This document shows, one piece after another, positions 1 to 8,634 of a stretch of DNA of 64,000 nt. This DNA is from Uliginosibacterium sp. (GTDB lineage: Bacteria; Pseudomonadota; Gammaproteobacteria; Burkholderiales; Rhodocyclaceae): positions 1 to 64,000 of the forward strand of contig JADKDZ010000002.1 of NCBI GenBank assembly GCA_016718265.1. The letters run 5' to 3'. Within the stretch, counting starts at the first letter, position 1; each line of letters starts with the position of its first letter. The position numbers and the translations under genes are program-made. Below the pieces are notes generated by a model. It saw only the letters and a program-made list of their open reading frames with translations, did not search any database and had not been told where the DNA came from.

Positions 1-549
1 CACGACGACAAGGTTGTGTCGATGGGCATGTTCATGGTGCAAGGAGCCGGACCGCTGAGCAAGGAAGACCAGGAGGGGCTTGCTAATGTCATCAAGCTCG
101 CTTTGCGATCGAGCAAGAGCAAGGGAATGGCAGAGAAAGCCGCGAACTGCCCCTATTTCGATCGTACTCTGGTCAGTAAGCTGTTCGAAAATCCTGCCGC
201 AAAGATCGAGCAATATGGCGAGAACAGTTGCCTGGCCTCGGCAAAAGAAAACAAGGCTGCACTGGTGTTTTCCCGCGTGATGGCGGATTCACCCGCACAA
301 GCATTGATGCTGGCGAAATCCAGCGCTGGCACGGGTGCCTGTACCGTCGAGCAAGCCGCAGAGCTGGGCGAGAATGGCACGCTGGCCTATGCCTGCTCCA
401 GCGGTCGCCCCCGCGCCGAGTTGGTCTTCGTCCAAGGGAACGCCTTCATCCGCCTCTCCTATTCCGCCGAGAAGGAACCCAGCGCAAACCAGCGCAAGAA
501 GCTGCTGGCACTGGGCGGCTTCACACGCCAACAGCTTGGCGGCAAATAA
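1..549 (+). CDS. Hypothetical protein, 5' end outside the window
   Basis: The reading frame is open to the left edge with no stop, so the gene probably begins upstream. Internal starts exist at GTG 16 and ATG 22, but the residues before them read like continuing protein. The visible part is about 180 residues with a helical, lysine-rich N-terminal half, four cysteines and an Arg/Gln-rich tail. I see no signal peptide, membrane segment or family motif in the visible portion and do not recognise it. The stop is at 547-549. No gene follows closely, so nothing can be inferred from context. Confidence 0.6.
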   Translation, partial: HDDKVVSMGMFMVQGAGPLSKEDQEGLANVIKLALRSSKSKGMAEKAANCPYFDRTLVSKLFENPAAKIEQYGENSCLASAKENKAALVFSRVMADSPAQALMLAKSSAGTGACTVEQAAELGENGTLAYACSSGRPRAELVFVQGNAFIRLSYSAEKEPSANQRKKLLALGGFTRQQLGGK

Positions 550-937
550 GCGCTGCGCGCTTCACCGTATTGAGGGCGGGGTCAGTTCAAACATTCCAGC
601 AAATGAGTGGCTTGGCCTTTTGCTCCTTGTTTGAAATCAAGCGTTCTTCATAAACACACCCTCCCCAGTACCCGCATCCAGCGCTCGTCTCCATACTGTC
701 TGCCCGCTCAACCGCATGCTGGCTGCCTGAGCGGATAGGCATGCCGTAGACGCCCGATGGGTGCGGCTCTTCAGGCCGGCGTGCCAGCGCATTTTTGCAG
801 GGCGTCAATCGCCCGCAGGGCATTGCGCCGGATGTCTGGTCTTGGCGCATGCTGGCGCCATGTGGTGCGGGGCAGGTGTCGCCTGGGCGTTCGAGCCTGC
901 TCCTTGTTGCGCAGGCACTGATGATGAGGTTGTATCG
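550..937. other. Intergenic region with a REP-like arm
   Basis: About 390 bases without a convincing gene. It holds a short inverted repeat (CCGCTCA / TGAGCGG, near 702-733) and, at 763-776, the sequence GCGGCTCTTCAGGC. That core recurs in palindromes near 5864, 16740, 33156 and 35472. The frame of the next gene stays open back to 761, but the extra 59 codons do not look like protein. Confidence 0.4.
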
Positions 938-1798
938 ATGGAATCAAAAGAACTGAAGCTTTGGGAGAAGGGTGCGCCCGATGCTGATTTGTTTTCGACG
1001 GTTGGCGATTTGAATAACGAAGGCCTGCCGACCCTGACGCCGTATCTGCTGGCAGGCGCTGAGCGTCGTCCTGCAATGATTGTTTGCCCGGGCGGGTCGT
1101 TTCAATTCAGGGCGCCTAATGAAGGTGAGCCGATTGCACGATGGCTGAATCAAATAGGATTCAATGCCTTTGTTGTGAATTATCGGGTGGCGCCTTTTTC
1201 GCCATTTACCTCCAGCAAGGATGCGGTGCGCGCGGTCAGGCTTGTTCGGTACCATGCCCAGGAATTCAATATTGATCCTGAGCGGATCGGCATGATCGGG
1301 TTTTCTGCGGGCGGGTATCTCACCGCTTTTGTCGGAACCCGTTTTGAAAATGGCGTGATGGCGCCAGGGAGTCGAGATGCGCAGATCATGTCGATGCTGC
1401 TGGGCGAGCCGGATTTAAACGATCCGGTTGATCAGACGAGTGCCAGGCTGAATGCGATGGTCTTGTGTTATGGCGAGACGTCTCCTTTCTCAAAAGAGAA
1501 GTTGCCGCCGGATGCGCTGGTGCCGAAAGATATTTCAGTCGATGAATTCATCGGCTTTACGTCCAACCATCAACACATTTCAGCCAATACGCCGCCGACT
1601 TTTCTATGGGTGACGGCGACCGATCACTGGAATTTTCAGCGCCAGAACCTGCTCTTTGCGCAGGTGCTGAATGAGCAGAACTTGCCCTTTGATTTGCATG
1701 TATTTACCAAGGGCCCTCATGGCCTGGGCCTGGGGGAAGATGAGCCCACGGTGGCCATCTGGACCAAGCTTTGTGAAAGCTGGCTTCAAGGCTTGTGA
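938..1798 (+). CDS. Alpha/beta hydrolase, acetyl-esterase/BD-FAE-like
   Basis: Predicted 286-residue serine esterase of the alpha/beta-hydrolase fold. The nucleophile elbow GFSAGG puts the serine at residue 123. A CPGGSF oxyanion-type loop lies near residue 50, and a later Asp (ATDHW) and His (GPHGLG) complete the triad in the usual order. Length and arrangement fit short-chain carbohydrate esterases or xylan/feruloyl esterase relatives. There is no signal peptide, so a cytoplasmic location is expected. ATG 938 is chosen because the protein pattern begins there, although the frame is open back to 761. The substrate cannot be read from sequence. Confidence 0.85.
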   Translation: MESKELKLWEKGAPDADLFSTVGDLNNEGLPTLTPYLLAGAERRPAMIVCPGGSFQFRAPNEGEPIARWLNQIGFNAFVVNYRVAPFSPFTSSKDAVRAVRLVRYHAQEFNIDPERIGMIGFSAGGYLTAFVGTRFENGVMAPGSRDAQIMSMLLGEPDLNDPVDQTSARLNAMVLCYGETSPFSKEKLPPDALVPKDISVDEFIGFTSNHQHISANTPPTFLWVTATDHWNFQRQNLLFAQVLNEQNLPFDLHVFTKGPHGLGLGEDEPTVAIWTKLCESWLQGL

Positions 1799-1885
1799 TA
1801 TTCCCTTGGAGAATTCCGCCCTGGCTGTTTCTTGGTCGGGCAATGCACGCTAGATGGCGCGTGAAGCGGGATGCGCGCGATTCGT

Positions 1886-1945
1886 GTCTTCGTGCCTTCG
1901 TGAGAACGAATAACGCCGCACACGAAGGCGTGAAGGCACGAAGGC
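1886..1945. repeat. Imperfect inverted repeat (TTCGTGCCTTCGTG type)
   Basis: CTTCGTGCCTTCGTG at 1888-1902 is mirrored by AAGGCACGAAG at 1933-1943, and each arm is itself internally repetitive (CTTCGTG / CACGAAGG). It lies between two genes and has no T-run, so it looks more like an interspersed palindrome than a terminator. Confidence 0.55.
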
Positions 1946-2030
1946 GCCGTGAGCACCATGACTTGAAGGCCGGTTCAGCACGCGCTGCAGGTCTCGTCGC
2001 GACCGGCCTCTGGAAACTCGCCCGCAAAGA

Positions 2031-2072
2031 AAAACGCCCGGCACGCCGCACGCATGCGGGTGCCGGGCGTTT
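2031..2072 (-). terminator. Intrinsic terminator of the nitroreductase gene
   Basis: A 12-bp GC-rich stem (AAACGCCCGGCA / TGCCGGGCGTTT) encloses a short loop. Read on the minus strand it is followed by TTTTTCTTT. It sits just downstream of the minus-strand gene ending at 2087. Confidence 0.85.
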
Positions 2073-2086
2073 GTGGCCTTTGGGGC

Positions 2087-2725
2087 TTATTTCACTTCGG
2101 TGATGAACTTGTCTTTGGCGCGGCGCACCTTCTTCAGGTTCACCAGCCAGTCGCCTTCGGCGGCGCGATAGCCCAGCGGCAGCAGGATGACGGAGCGCAG
2201 GCCGCGTTCGCGCAGCTTGAGGATTTCATCGACCTTGGCGGGATCGAAGCCTTCCATCGGTGTGCTGTCCACGCCTTCATAGGCCGCGGCGATCAGGGCG
2301 GAGCCCAGGCCGATATAGGCCTGGCGGGCGGCGTGCTGGTAGTTGGTTTCGGCATCGCGCGGGGGGTAGTTGCCCAAGAGCATCTGGCGGTAATTCTCCC
2401 AGCCCTCGTTCTTGAAGCCGCGCACTTCGTTGACCAGATCAAACATCATGTTGATGCGATCTGCGGTGTAGTTGTCCCACGCGGCAAACACCAGCAGGTG
2501 GGAGCAATCGGTAATCTGCCCCTGGTTCCAGGCATGCGGCTTGATCTGCTCGCGGACTTGCGGGTTGGTGACCACGATCACTTCGTAGGGCTGCAGACCA
2601 CTGGAGCTGGCCGACAGGCGGATCGCTTCCAGGATGCGCTCAACTTTCTCTGCGGGGACCGCCTTGCTCGGGTCCATCTGCTTGGTGGCGTAGCGCCATT
2701 GGAGTTTTTGCAGAAGTTCGGACAT
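2087..2725 (-). CDS. Nitroreductase family NAD(P)H-dependent oxidoreductase
   Basis: A 212-residue protein of the FMN-dependent nitroreductase family (NfsB-like). Family features visible are the N-terminal RYATKQMD stretch that binds FMN phosphate, the SASSSGLQPYE segment and the late IGLGSALIAAA helix. Proteins of this size act as homodimers that reduce nitroaromatics, quinones or flavins. An AGAGG ribosome site lies just before ATG 2725. It is transcribed alone and ends at a strong terminator. The physiological substrate is not deducible. Confidence 0.9.
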   Translation of the reverse strand: MSELLQKLQWRYATKQMDPSKAVPAEKVERILEAIRLSASSSGLQPYEVIVVTNPQVREQIKPHAWNQGQITDCSHLLVFAAWDNYTADRINMMFDLVNEVRGFKNEGWENYRQMLLGNYPPRDAETNYQHAARQAYIGLGSALIAAAYEGVDSTPMEGFDPAKVDEILKLRERGLRSVILLPLGYRAAEGDWLVNLKKVRRAKDKFITEVK

Positions 2726-2948
2726 TCAGACCTCTCTGATAATAGGGTTGGGAGTAAAACAGGCTCGTATGTTGGGCTGGCCGGGCACTTTTTCAAGCTG
2801 TCCTGTCGGGCCACCGCTGCCGGCATTGACAGAATCAAGGCGCGCGCGGGGCCTTGCCTTTTGCCTTTTCAATCGCAAATCCTCAACATGCGTCGCGGTA
2901 TGCTTCCAGCCCTTCACCCGTTCAACGCAAGCCTGGGAGGCCCTGAGC

Positions 2949-3518
2949 GTGTATTACAAGCTGGATTCCGAGTTTCCGATGAGCGACGAGGGCGTCTATT
3001 TCGACGTTGACGACGGCGTGTCGATCGAAGGGGTGCGGAGCTGGGCGAGCGGCGAGGCACTGCCCGACACGTTGCCGGGCCCCATCGTGATCGAGATCGA
3101 GAAGACGGGCGAGGCCGACGAGGACGCCTTGCGGCCCATCCCGTTCAACGACGCCAATCTGTGCATTGCCACGCCGGAGATCGTCGATGCGCTGAGGGCA
3201 TGCGGTCTGCGCAATCTGCAGTTTTACCCTGCGGTGCTGAGGGATCGCGTGAGCGGCAAGGAGCGGCCGTACTTTGCGATCAACATCATCGGCTGCGTGG
3301 CGGCGGCAGACCTGAAGAAGTCCGACTGGATCAATCTGGATGGCGCGGCGCGGGGAGATTCCGTTTTCATGGATCTGGTGCTGGATAAAGACAAACTGCC
3401 CGGCCTGGAGATCTTCCGGCTGGCAGAAGATACCGGGACCATCGTCGTCAGCGAGCGGGTGAAGCGTGCGCTGGCGCATTGCGAGGATTTGCAGTTCATC
3501 CCGGTCTCTGCGGGCTGA
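2949..3518 (+). CDS. Imm11-family (DUF1629) immunity protein
   Basis: A 189-residue protein resembling Imm11/DUF1629 immunity proteins, which protect against polymorphic toxins. It has an acidic N-terminus with FDVDDGV, a central PIPFNDANLCIATPEIVDAL stretch typical of the fold core, and a C-terminal VSERVKRAL...LQFIPV segment matching the usual family end. The start is GTG 2949, 8 bases after a GGGAGG ribosome site; the frame runs further upstream but without a site. No toxin, VgrG, Rhs or CDI gene is adjacent, so it is an orphan here. Family assignment is by remembered pattern, not a search. Confidence 0.7.
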   Translation: MYYKLDSEFPMSDEGVYFDVDDGVSIEGVRSWASGEALPDTLPGPIVIEIEKTGEADEDALRPIPFNDANLCIATPEIVDALRACGLRNLQFYPAVLRDRVSGKERPYFAINIIGCVAAADLKKSDWINLDGAARGDSVFMDLVLDKDKLPGLEIFRLAEDTGTIVVSERVKRALAHCEDLQFIPVSAG

Positions 3519-3749
3519 GCGTGCCCAAGCGGTCCCCATGATCCGCACGGGAAGGGCAGCCAGCATGTATGGCCGGGAAGCCGCATGGGGCGGGCGTTCT
3601 GGCGAAGGATGCCTTGAAATGTCCGCTGCATGCGGGCCTCCGGCGACCTCGTTTGGCAGGCTCACTGCCCGTGCAGACGGCAAACTTGTGCGTTTTCTTT
3701 CGCCAATATTCCCTACACTGGGTACTGGTTCTTACTGCAAGGGGTTTTC

Positions 3750-4736
3750 ATGTCAGCGTGTTGGCGGCCAGTGGTTCTTTTGGCGGGGATGCTTGGCGTG
3801 TGCCTCGCCGGGTGCGCAACGCGCAGCCTGCCCGATCCGGCGTATTACGAGATGGAGGCCGGCCTCTTGCCGGCGCCGGACCGCACGCTGGAAATCCCGG
3901 GCCTGGGGCCGTGTACCGATAGCCCGGATCGTCGCCTGCAGTTGAACAGCGCGCATCCGGTGAATGTGCTGGTGCATGGCTGCTTTGGCTCCTCGGGCGA
4001 GTTTCGCGGGCTGGCGCAGGTGCTGGCGTTCCAGGGGCAGCAGGCAGCCTGCTTCACGTATGACGACCGGGCCGCGCTGGGCAAGAGCGCGGGGGCCTTG
4101 CGTGACGCCCTGAGCCGGCTGGCCGGGGAGGGCGGGGTGCCGGCCATCACGCTGATCGGGCACAGCCAGGGCGCCCTGATCGCGCGGCGGGCGATGACGG
4201 CGCAGACGGCGCCGCTGCCGGCCACACAGCTGGATCTCGTCACCATCTCCGGCCCCTTTGCCGGCATCGCCGCGGCCAAGCCCTGCGGGTTTGACTGGAT
4301 GCACGTGCTGAGCCTGGGGCTGACCAAAGCCTCCTGTCATCTCGTCACCGGGGCGAAGTGGGCGGACATCACGTACTCCTCGCGCTTCATTCGCGAGCCC
4401 GGCGGGCTGGAGGCGGGCGTGGGGCGCTACCTCAAGATCGACACCGATGAGCGCGACACCTGCCGGCGCCGCGAAGACGGGCGCTGCGTGGAGAGCGACC
4501 TGATCTTCAGCCTGGACGAGCAGTATCAGCCGCTTGTGGATGGCGACCCGCGGACGCGCACCGTGCAGGTGGCGGCTGGGCATGTGGAGATCGTGGGCGA
4601 CAAGCGCGTGGCGCCGGTCAAGCTCCTGGATGTGTTTCAGCAGGAGGGTGTGCTGCGGCCCGTCAGCGCGGCGCGCCTGCCGGCGTATCGGGCCTTGCTG
4701 GCGCGGATCTACCAGGACCCGTCGCTGGCGCCCTGA
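3750..4736 (+). CDS. Lipoprotein alpha/beta hydrolase
   Basis: A 328-residue predicted lipoprotein. A hydrophobic signal sequence ends in the lipobox LAGC (lipidated Cys22), placing the protein at an envelope membrane. The mature part has the lipase-type elbow GHSQG with Ser139 and an HGCFGSSGEF oxyanion region near residue 76. A His within AAGHVEI may complete the triad. Paired cysteines (for example CRRREDGRC) suggest periplasmic disulfides. The start is ATG 3750 with AAGGGG upstream. It is probably an esterase or lipase of unknown substrate. It stands alone, about 110 bases before rlmF. Confidence 0.8.
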   Translation: MSACWRPVVLLAGMLGVCLAGCATRSLPDPAYYEMEAGLLPAPDRTLEIPGLGPCTDSPDRRLQLNSAHPVNVLVHGCFGSSGEFRGLAQVLAFQGQQAACFTYDDRAALGKSAGALRDALSRLAGEGGVPAITLIGHSQGALIARRAMTAQTAPLPATQLDLVTISGPFAGIAAAKPCGFDWMHVLSLGLTKASCHLVTGAKWADITYSSRFIREPGGLEAGVGRYLKIDTDERDTCRRREDGRCVESDLIFSLDEQYQPLVDGDPRTRTVQVAAGHVEIVGDKRVAPVKLLDVFQQEGVLRPVSAARLPAYRALLARIYQDPSLAP

Positions 4737-4850
4737 GACGCTGTTCGCGACAGATCGTGACAGCGTCTGAGTGCGGGCCTGCCGATGCGAGCGCCCGGCG
4801 GGCGCTTCTGTTAAGGTGCCGGCCATCCTCTTCTTGCTGATCGCCGTGCC

Positions 4851-5822
4851 ATGGCCCAGAAAAAGCAATTTCCGCCCGTGAAATCGGGCTTGCACCCGCG
4901 CAATCTGCATCGCGAGCGCTACGATTTTCCGGCCCTGATCGCCAGCCACCCGGCGCTGGCGGCGCACGTGTTCAACAACGCGTATGGCGATGCCTCGATT
5001 GATTTCGCCGACCCGGCGGCGGTGAAGGCGCTGAACGCGGCGCTGCTGGCGCATTTCTACGGCATCGCGGCCTGGGATCTGCCGCCGGGCTATTTGTGCC
5101 CGCCGATTCCCGGCCGGGCAGACTATCTGCATAACATGGCCGATCTGCTCGCCGCGAGCAACCAGGGCGAAATCCCCCGGGGTAATGCCGTGCGGGTTCT
5201 GGATGTCGGCGTGGGGGCGAATGCCATCTACCCGATGCTGGGGCGGGCGATCTACGGCTGGCAGTTTGTGGGCACCGAAATCGACGCCGTGGCGGCGAAG
5301 AATGCCGAGAAGATATTTGCCGACAACCCGGCGCTGGCCGGCGGGCTGGATCTGCGCCTGCAGCAGCGGCAGGGCGATGTGCTGCAGAACGTGCTGTATG
5401 CCGATGAATACGTCGACTTTTCTGTCTGCAACCCGCCGTTTCACGCCTCGGCCGAAGAATCGGCGGCCGGCTCGCGCCGCAAGCTGCGCAATATCGGCAA
5501 GCCGGTCACCGAGAAGCCCTTGCTGAACTTTGAAGGCCATAGCCATGAGCTGTGGTGCGAGGGCGGCGAGGTCGAATTCATCCGCCGCATGATTCGCCAG
5601 AGCGAGCCGCTGGCCGGCAACTGTCTGTGGTTTTCGACGCTGGTGTCGAAGCTGGACAACCTGCCGCTGATTTATGCCGAGATCGAGGCGATTGGCGCGC
5701 GCAGCCTGCGCACGCTGGATATGGCGCAGGGGCAGAAGATCAGCCGCGCGGTGGCCTGGAGTTTTCACACCCTGGCCGAGCAGGCCGGGTGGTGCGAGCG
5801 CGCGTTTCAGTCGCGCGGGTAA
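4851..5822 (+). CDS. rlmF: 23S rRNA (adenine1618-N6)-methyltransferase RlmF
   Basis: A 323-residue Rossmann-fold methyltransferase that makes N6-methyladenosine at A1618 of 23S rRNA using S-adenosylmethionine. Diagnostic features are the N-terminal GLHPRNLHRERYDF signature, the SAM-binding VLDVGVGANAIYP near residue 116, and the NPPF catalytic motif at 194-197 that defines adenine-N6 methylases. The SRRKLRNIGKP segment after the catalytic loop is typical of RlmF. Length is normal for the family. It is likely a single-gene unit. Confidence 0.93.
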   Translation: MAQKKQFPPVKSGLHPRNLHRERYDFPALIASHPALAAHVFNNAYGDASIDFADPAAVKALNAALLAHFYGIAAWDLPPGYLCPPIPGRADYLHNMADLLAASNQGEIPRGNAVRVLDVGVGANAIYPMLGRAIYGWQFVGTEIDAVAAKNAEKIFADNPALAGGLDLRLQQRQGDVLQNVLYADEYVDFSVCNPPFHASAEESAAGSRRKLRNIGKPVTEKPLLNFEGHSHELWCEGGEVEFIRRMIRQSEPLAGNCLWFSTLVSKLDNLPLIYAEIEAIGARSLRTLDMAQGQKISRAVAWSFHTLAEQAGWCERAFQSRG

Positions 5823-5841
5823 TGCTAAAGGTATAATTGGA

Positions 5842-5878
5842 TGCCCGCAGAGCCAGGCAGCAAGCGGCTCTCCGGGCA
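5842..5878. repeat. REP-like palindrome
   Basis: The arms are TGCCCG-C-AGAGCC (5842-5854) and GGCTCT-C-CGGGCA (5866-5878), pairing over 12 bp with one mismatch and an 11-base loop. There is no T-run on either strand. It shares the GCGGCTCT core with other intergenic palindromes in the window. Confidence 0.55.
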
Positions 5879-5998
5879 GTGTTGGGCAAACACCGCAGCG
5901 GGCGACGTGCGTGATGGCGGCGGGCGGGCCGATCTGGCACCATCTTGCGATGGACGCGCAGCGCGCGTGGGGCCAGACGAACAGACAGGGCGAAGCTT

Positions 5999-7312
5999 AT
6001 GGGCAAAACGCTATACGCGATCCTGGGGGTAGAGCAGGGCGCAAGCACCGAGCAGATCCGCGCGGCCGTTGAGGCGGCCCGGGCGAAGCTCGACCCGGCA
6101 GACACGATGGCGCCGATCGTCATCAAGGAGGCCTGGGATGTGCTCGGCCAGCCGGAGCGGCGGGCCCGCTACGATGCCTCCCTGCGCGCGGCGGCGGTCG
6201 CCACGGCGTCGACCGAAATCTACGAGGAAGACGAAGGCGGCGGCAGTCGCCGGCTGATGCTGGTCGGCGTGGTGGCGCTGCTGGTGGCCGGTGGCTGGTA
6301 CTGGCAGCACGCGCGCAGTGCCAAGGCGCCGCCCGCGGCCGTGCCGGTGACGGTGGCACAGTCCGCCAGCGAGACGCCGGTGGCCCCTGCGCTGGCCGGC
6401 AATGCTTCGGCTGCGGTAGAACCGCGGGAAGCGCCGCCGGCGGGCGCCAAAGCGCTCAGCTCTGCCGCCCTGTTTGCGCAGGCCTCGCAGAGCGTGGTGC
6501 GGGTGAACGCGGTGGGCGCCAATGAGCGGCCGATCCGCATCGGCAGCGGCGTGGTGACGGAGCGCGGCGGCGTGATCACCAATTGCCACGTGGCGCTGGG
6601 CGGCGGGCAGCTGAAGGTGGTGCATGCGAGCGGCAGCTTCGATGCCCGTGTCAGCGTGGCGGACGAGGAGCACGACCTGTGCAAGCTTGATGTGGCGGGG
6701 CTGAGCGCGCCGCCGGTGCCGGTGGGCAGGGCGTCCAGCCTGGCCGTGGGGCAGAAGGTCTACGCCATCGGCTCGCCGCAGGGGCTGGATCTGACGCTGA
6801 GCGACGGCATGGTGTCCTCGCTGCGCACGGTGAAAGACGGCTCGATCATCCAGACCACGGCGCCTGTCTCGCCCGGCTCCAGCGGCGGCGGCCTGTTTGA
6901 CGAATTTGGCCAGCTCGTGGGCATCGTCACCTTTCAGTCCGCCAGCGGGCAGAACCTGAACTTTGCCGTGCCGGCGGAATGGATCGGCACACTGGCCAAC
7001 ACCAGCGCGACCGGCGCGGCCTTGCGCGGCGACGCAGGCGGTTTGTCCCCGCCCGACGGCGGCTCGCGCAGTGCGAGCATCGTCGGCGCCTGGCAATGCT
7101 ACGGCCCGCTCACCGGGCGCGGCCTCAACGTGGTGTTCACCGAGCGAGGCGTGTTTCACGGAGAAATCGATGGCCGGGCGATTGGCGGCAATTACGCGCT
7201 GTATGGCAAGACGCTGAACTTTGGCGGCGACACCTTCGAGGTGGAAGAACTCAGCGCCACCCGCATGGTGATGACGAAAGGCGAAGGCCGTCGCCTCGTC
7301 TGCAGCCGCTGA
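5999..7312 (+). CDS. Degenerate J-domain / membrane anchor / trypsin-like serine protease fusion
   Basis: A 437-residue protein with an uncommon order of parts. Residues 4-62 read as a J-domain (LYAILGV start, WDVLGQPERRARYDASL end), but the HPD tripeptide is replaced around KLDPAD 30-35, so DnaK stimulation is doubtful. Residues about 86-101 form one membrane helix. After an Ala/Pro-rich linker, residues 155-330 are a chymotrypsin-fold protease with His197 (ITNCHV), Asp226 (EEHDLC) and Ser295 (PGSSGGG). The last 80 residues are beta-rich, beginning near GAWQCYGP. The protease would face the periplasm like HtrA proteases, but there is no PDZ domain. ATG 5999 starts the J-like motif. Confidence 0.85.
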   Translation: MGKTLYAILGVEQGASTEQIRAAVEAARAKLDPADTMAPIVIKEAWDVLGQPERRARYDASLRAAAVATASTEIYEEDEGGGSRRLMLVGVVALLVAGGWYWQHARSAKAPPAAVPVTVAQSASETPVAPALAGNASAAVEPREAPPAGAKALSSAALFAQASQSVVRVNAVGANERPIRIGSGVVTERGGVITNCHVALGGGQLKVVHASGSFDARVSVADEEHDLCKLDVAGLSAPPVPVGRASSLAVGQKVYAIGSPQGLDLTLSDGMVSSLRTVKDGSIIQTTAPVSPGSSGGGLFDEFGQLVGIVTFQSASGQNLNFAVPAEWIGTLANTSATGAALRGDAGGLSPPDGGSRSASIVGAWQCYGPLTGRGLNVVFTERGVFHGEIDGRAIGGNYALYGKTLNFGGDTFEVEELSATRMVMTKGEGRRLVCSR

Positions 7313-7436
7313 GCGAACTATTTTTGGCCTGCCCTGAAGACGCGCTTCCGCTGGGCTTCTGCAGGCACCCCTGCTGCAGAGGCAAGCTGGGAGCGGGTTT
7401 CAGCGGGGTGGCCGCACGAGGGGTTGCGCAGGGCTT

Positions 7437-8426
7437 TCAGGCAGCCTCGTAGCGCTGGCGCAGGCTGTTGAAGATCTGGCTCGGAATGCGCAAGCCGGGA
7501 TCTTGCTGAAACCGGGCTTTGACCGCCGCCCAGTTGGCATCGGGCTGCGCCGAGAGCACGGCGACGTCGTTGAACCATGTCGTTTGTGTGTCGGAGAACG
7601 CGACATTCGGCCACGGTTGTGCGCCCCATGCGTCCCAGGGCAGCATTTCCATCTTGTTCAGCGCGGCAATATCGCGCACGAGGTTGCCGGCAATCATCCA
7701 CAGACCCGTGAGCCCGAGTGCCGACACGCCAAACAGCTTGGGGTCAGCCTGGTTGCGCGCACACAGCTGCCAGGCCGCACCGGCCGAGAGGAAGGTGGAT
7801 TCGGGCAGATCGAGCGGGTCGGCCTTCAGCGATGTGATCGGGCGCAATGCGGCATCAATGGTCGGGTCTACCGTGATCCAGCGCATCTCCTCAGGCTGCC
7901 AGTATTCGCAGACCCAATGGTCTTCGAACACGCCGGGTGCCAGATACCCTGCAAAGCCGCAGCGGGCACGCGCGGCAATGCCCTTGGCGCGCAACATGGC
8001 GGTCAGCAGCTTTACATACTGATGACATCGCGAGGCGACGCGCTCTGCCGGTTTACGCGCCAGCAGGATCGACCCCGGCGCATTGGCCTTGGCGGCGTGG
8101 AGCACATCCTGCGTGCGGCGCAGATGGATGCTCTGGCTCGCCTCCGCACTCAAATGAACGCCGTATTGCGACTCGGCGAAGAAGTCATGAATGAGCAGCC
8201 CCTGGACGATGCGTGTCAGCCCGCCCACATCCAGACCGGCTGCGCGGATCTCTGCGGCGTCTTCGCCGAGGTCCGTATTCTGGCCGGGGCTCGCGTAGTA
8301 GGCGACTTTATCGTCCTGAGACGCGGCCGTGCCAGGCAGGGTTTTAGCGCCCAGTCCAGGCGCCAATGATGCCAGCGCACACATCATCAAGAGCTTTCGG
8401 CGGGTGGGGAAAACATCGGGGCTCAT
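7437..8426 (-). CDS. Exported transglutaminase-like (papain-fold) protein
   Basis: A 329-residue protein with an N-terminal export signal containing twin arginines (TRRKLLMMCA). It may use Tat, though the match is loose. The transglutaminase-like core spans about 100-195, with Cys134 (SRCHQY), His170 (EDHWVC) and Asp187 (TVDPT) in the order and spacing of the bacterial transglutaminase-like family. Such domains usually act as proteases or amidases. The C-terminal third is Trp-rich and unrecognised. It is convergent with the protease gene ending at 7312, with no evident operon partner. Confidence 0.78.
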   Translation of the reverse strand: MSPDVFPTRRKLLMMCALASLAPGLGAKTLPGTAASQDDKVAYYASPGQNTDLGEDAAEIRAAGLDVGGLTRIVQGLLIHDFFAESQYGVHLSAEASQSIHLRRTQDVLHAAKANAPGSILLARKPAERVASRCHQYVKLLTAMLRAKGIAARARCGFAGYLAPGVFEDHWVCEYWQPEEMRWITVDPTIDAALRPITSLKADPLDLPESTFLSAGAAWQLCARNQADPKLFGVSALGLTGLWMIAGNLVRDIAALNKMEMLPWDAWGAQPWPNVAFSDTQTTWFNDVAVLSAQPDANWAAVKARFQQDPGLRIPSQIFNSLRQRYEAA

Positions 8427-8634
8427 GGCATGTCCTGTGGTGATGCCATGGCGCGCCGTGGGCAGTCAATCAGAGCCTGGGCAGGATGCTGCGATTGCAT
8501 AGGGCGTGAATGGCAGGGAAATATCCGCCATTGTAGCCAAATTGCACCCGTTCATGCGGATGGCAGAAATACCGATACCATAGTGCGGGCATATTCACGC
8601 CGTAGCCGAATTTCCGCGACCGTGCCGGGGGAGC

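Noticed and set aside
761..937. Upstream extension of the alpha/beta hydrolase
   Set aside because: The extra 59 codons do not resemble the family or a signal peptide; ATG 938 begins the recognisable protein.
1..946. Similarity between bases 4-23 and 921-941 (GAxxAGGTTGTxTCGATGG)
   Set aside because: Both read as D-D-x-V-V-S-M in frame, but about 20 bases of partial identity near two unrelated genes can arise by chance.
3753..5768. 671-codon minus-strand open frame
   Set aside because: It spans two real plus-strand genes (lipoprotein hydrolase and rlmF) and has shadow-type composition rich in Arg, Gln and His.
6011..7159. 382-codon minus-strand open frame
   Set aside because: Antisense to the J-domain/protease gene; His/Arg-rich with no motif.
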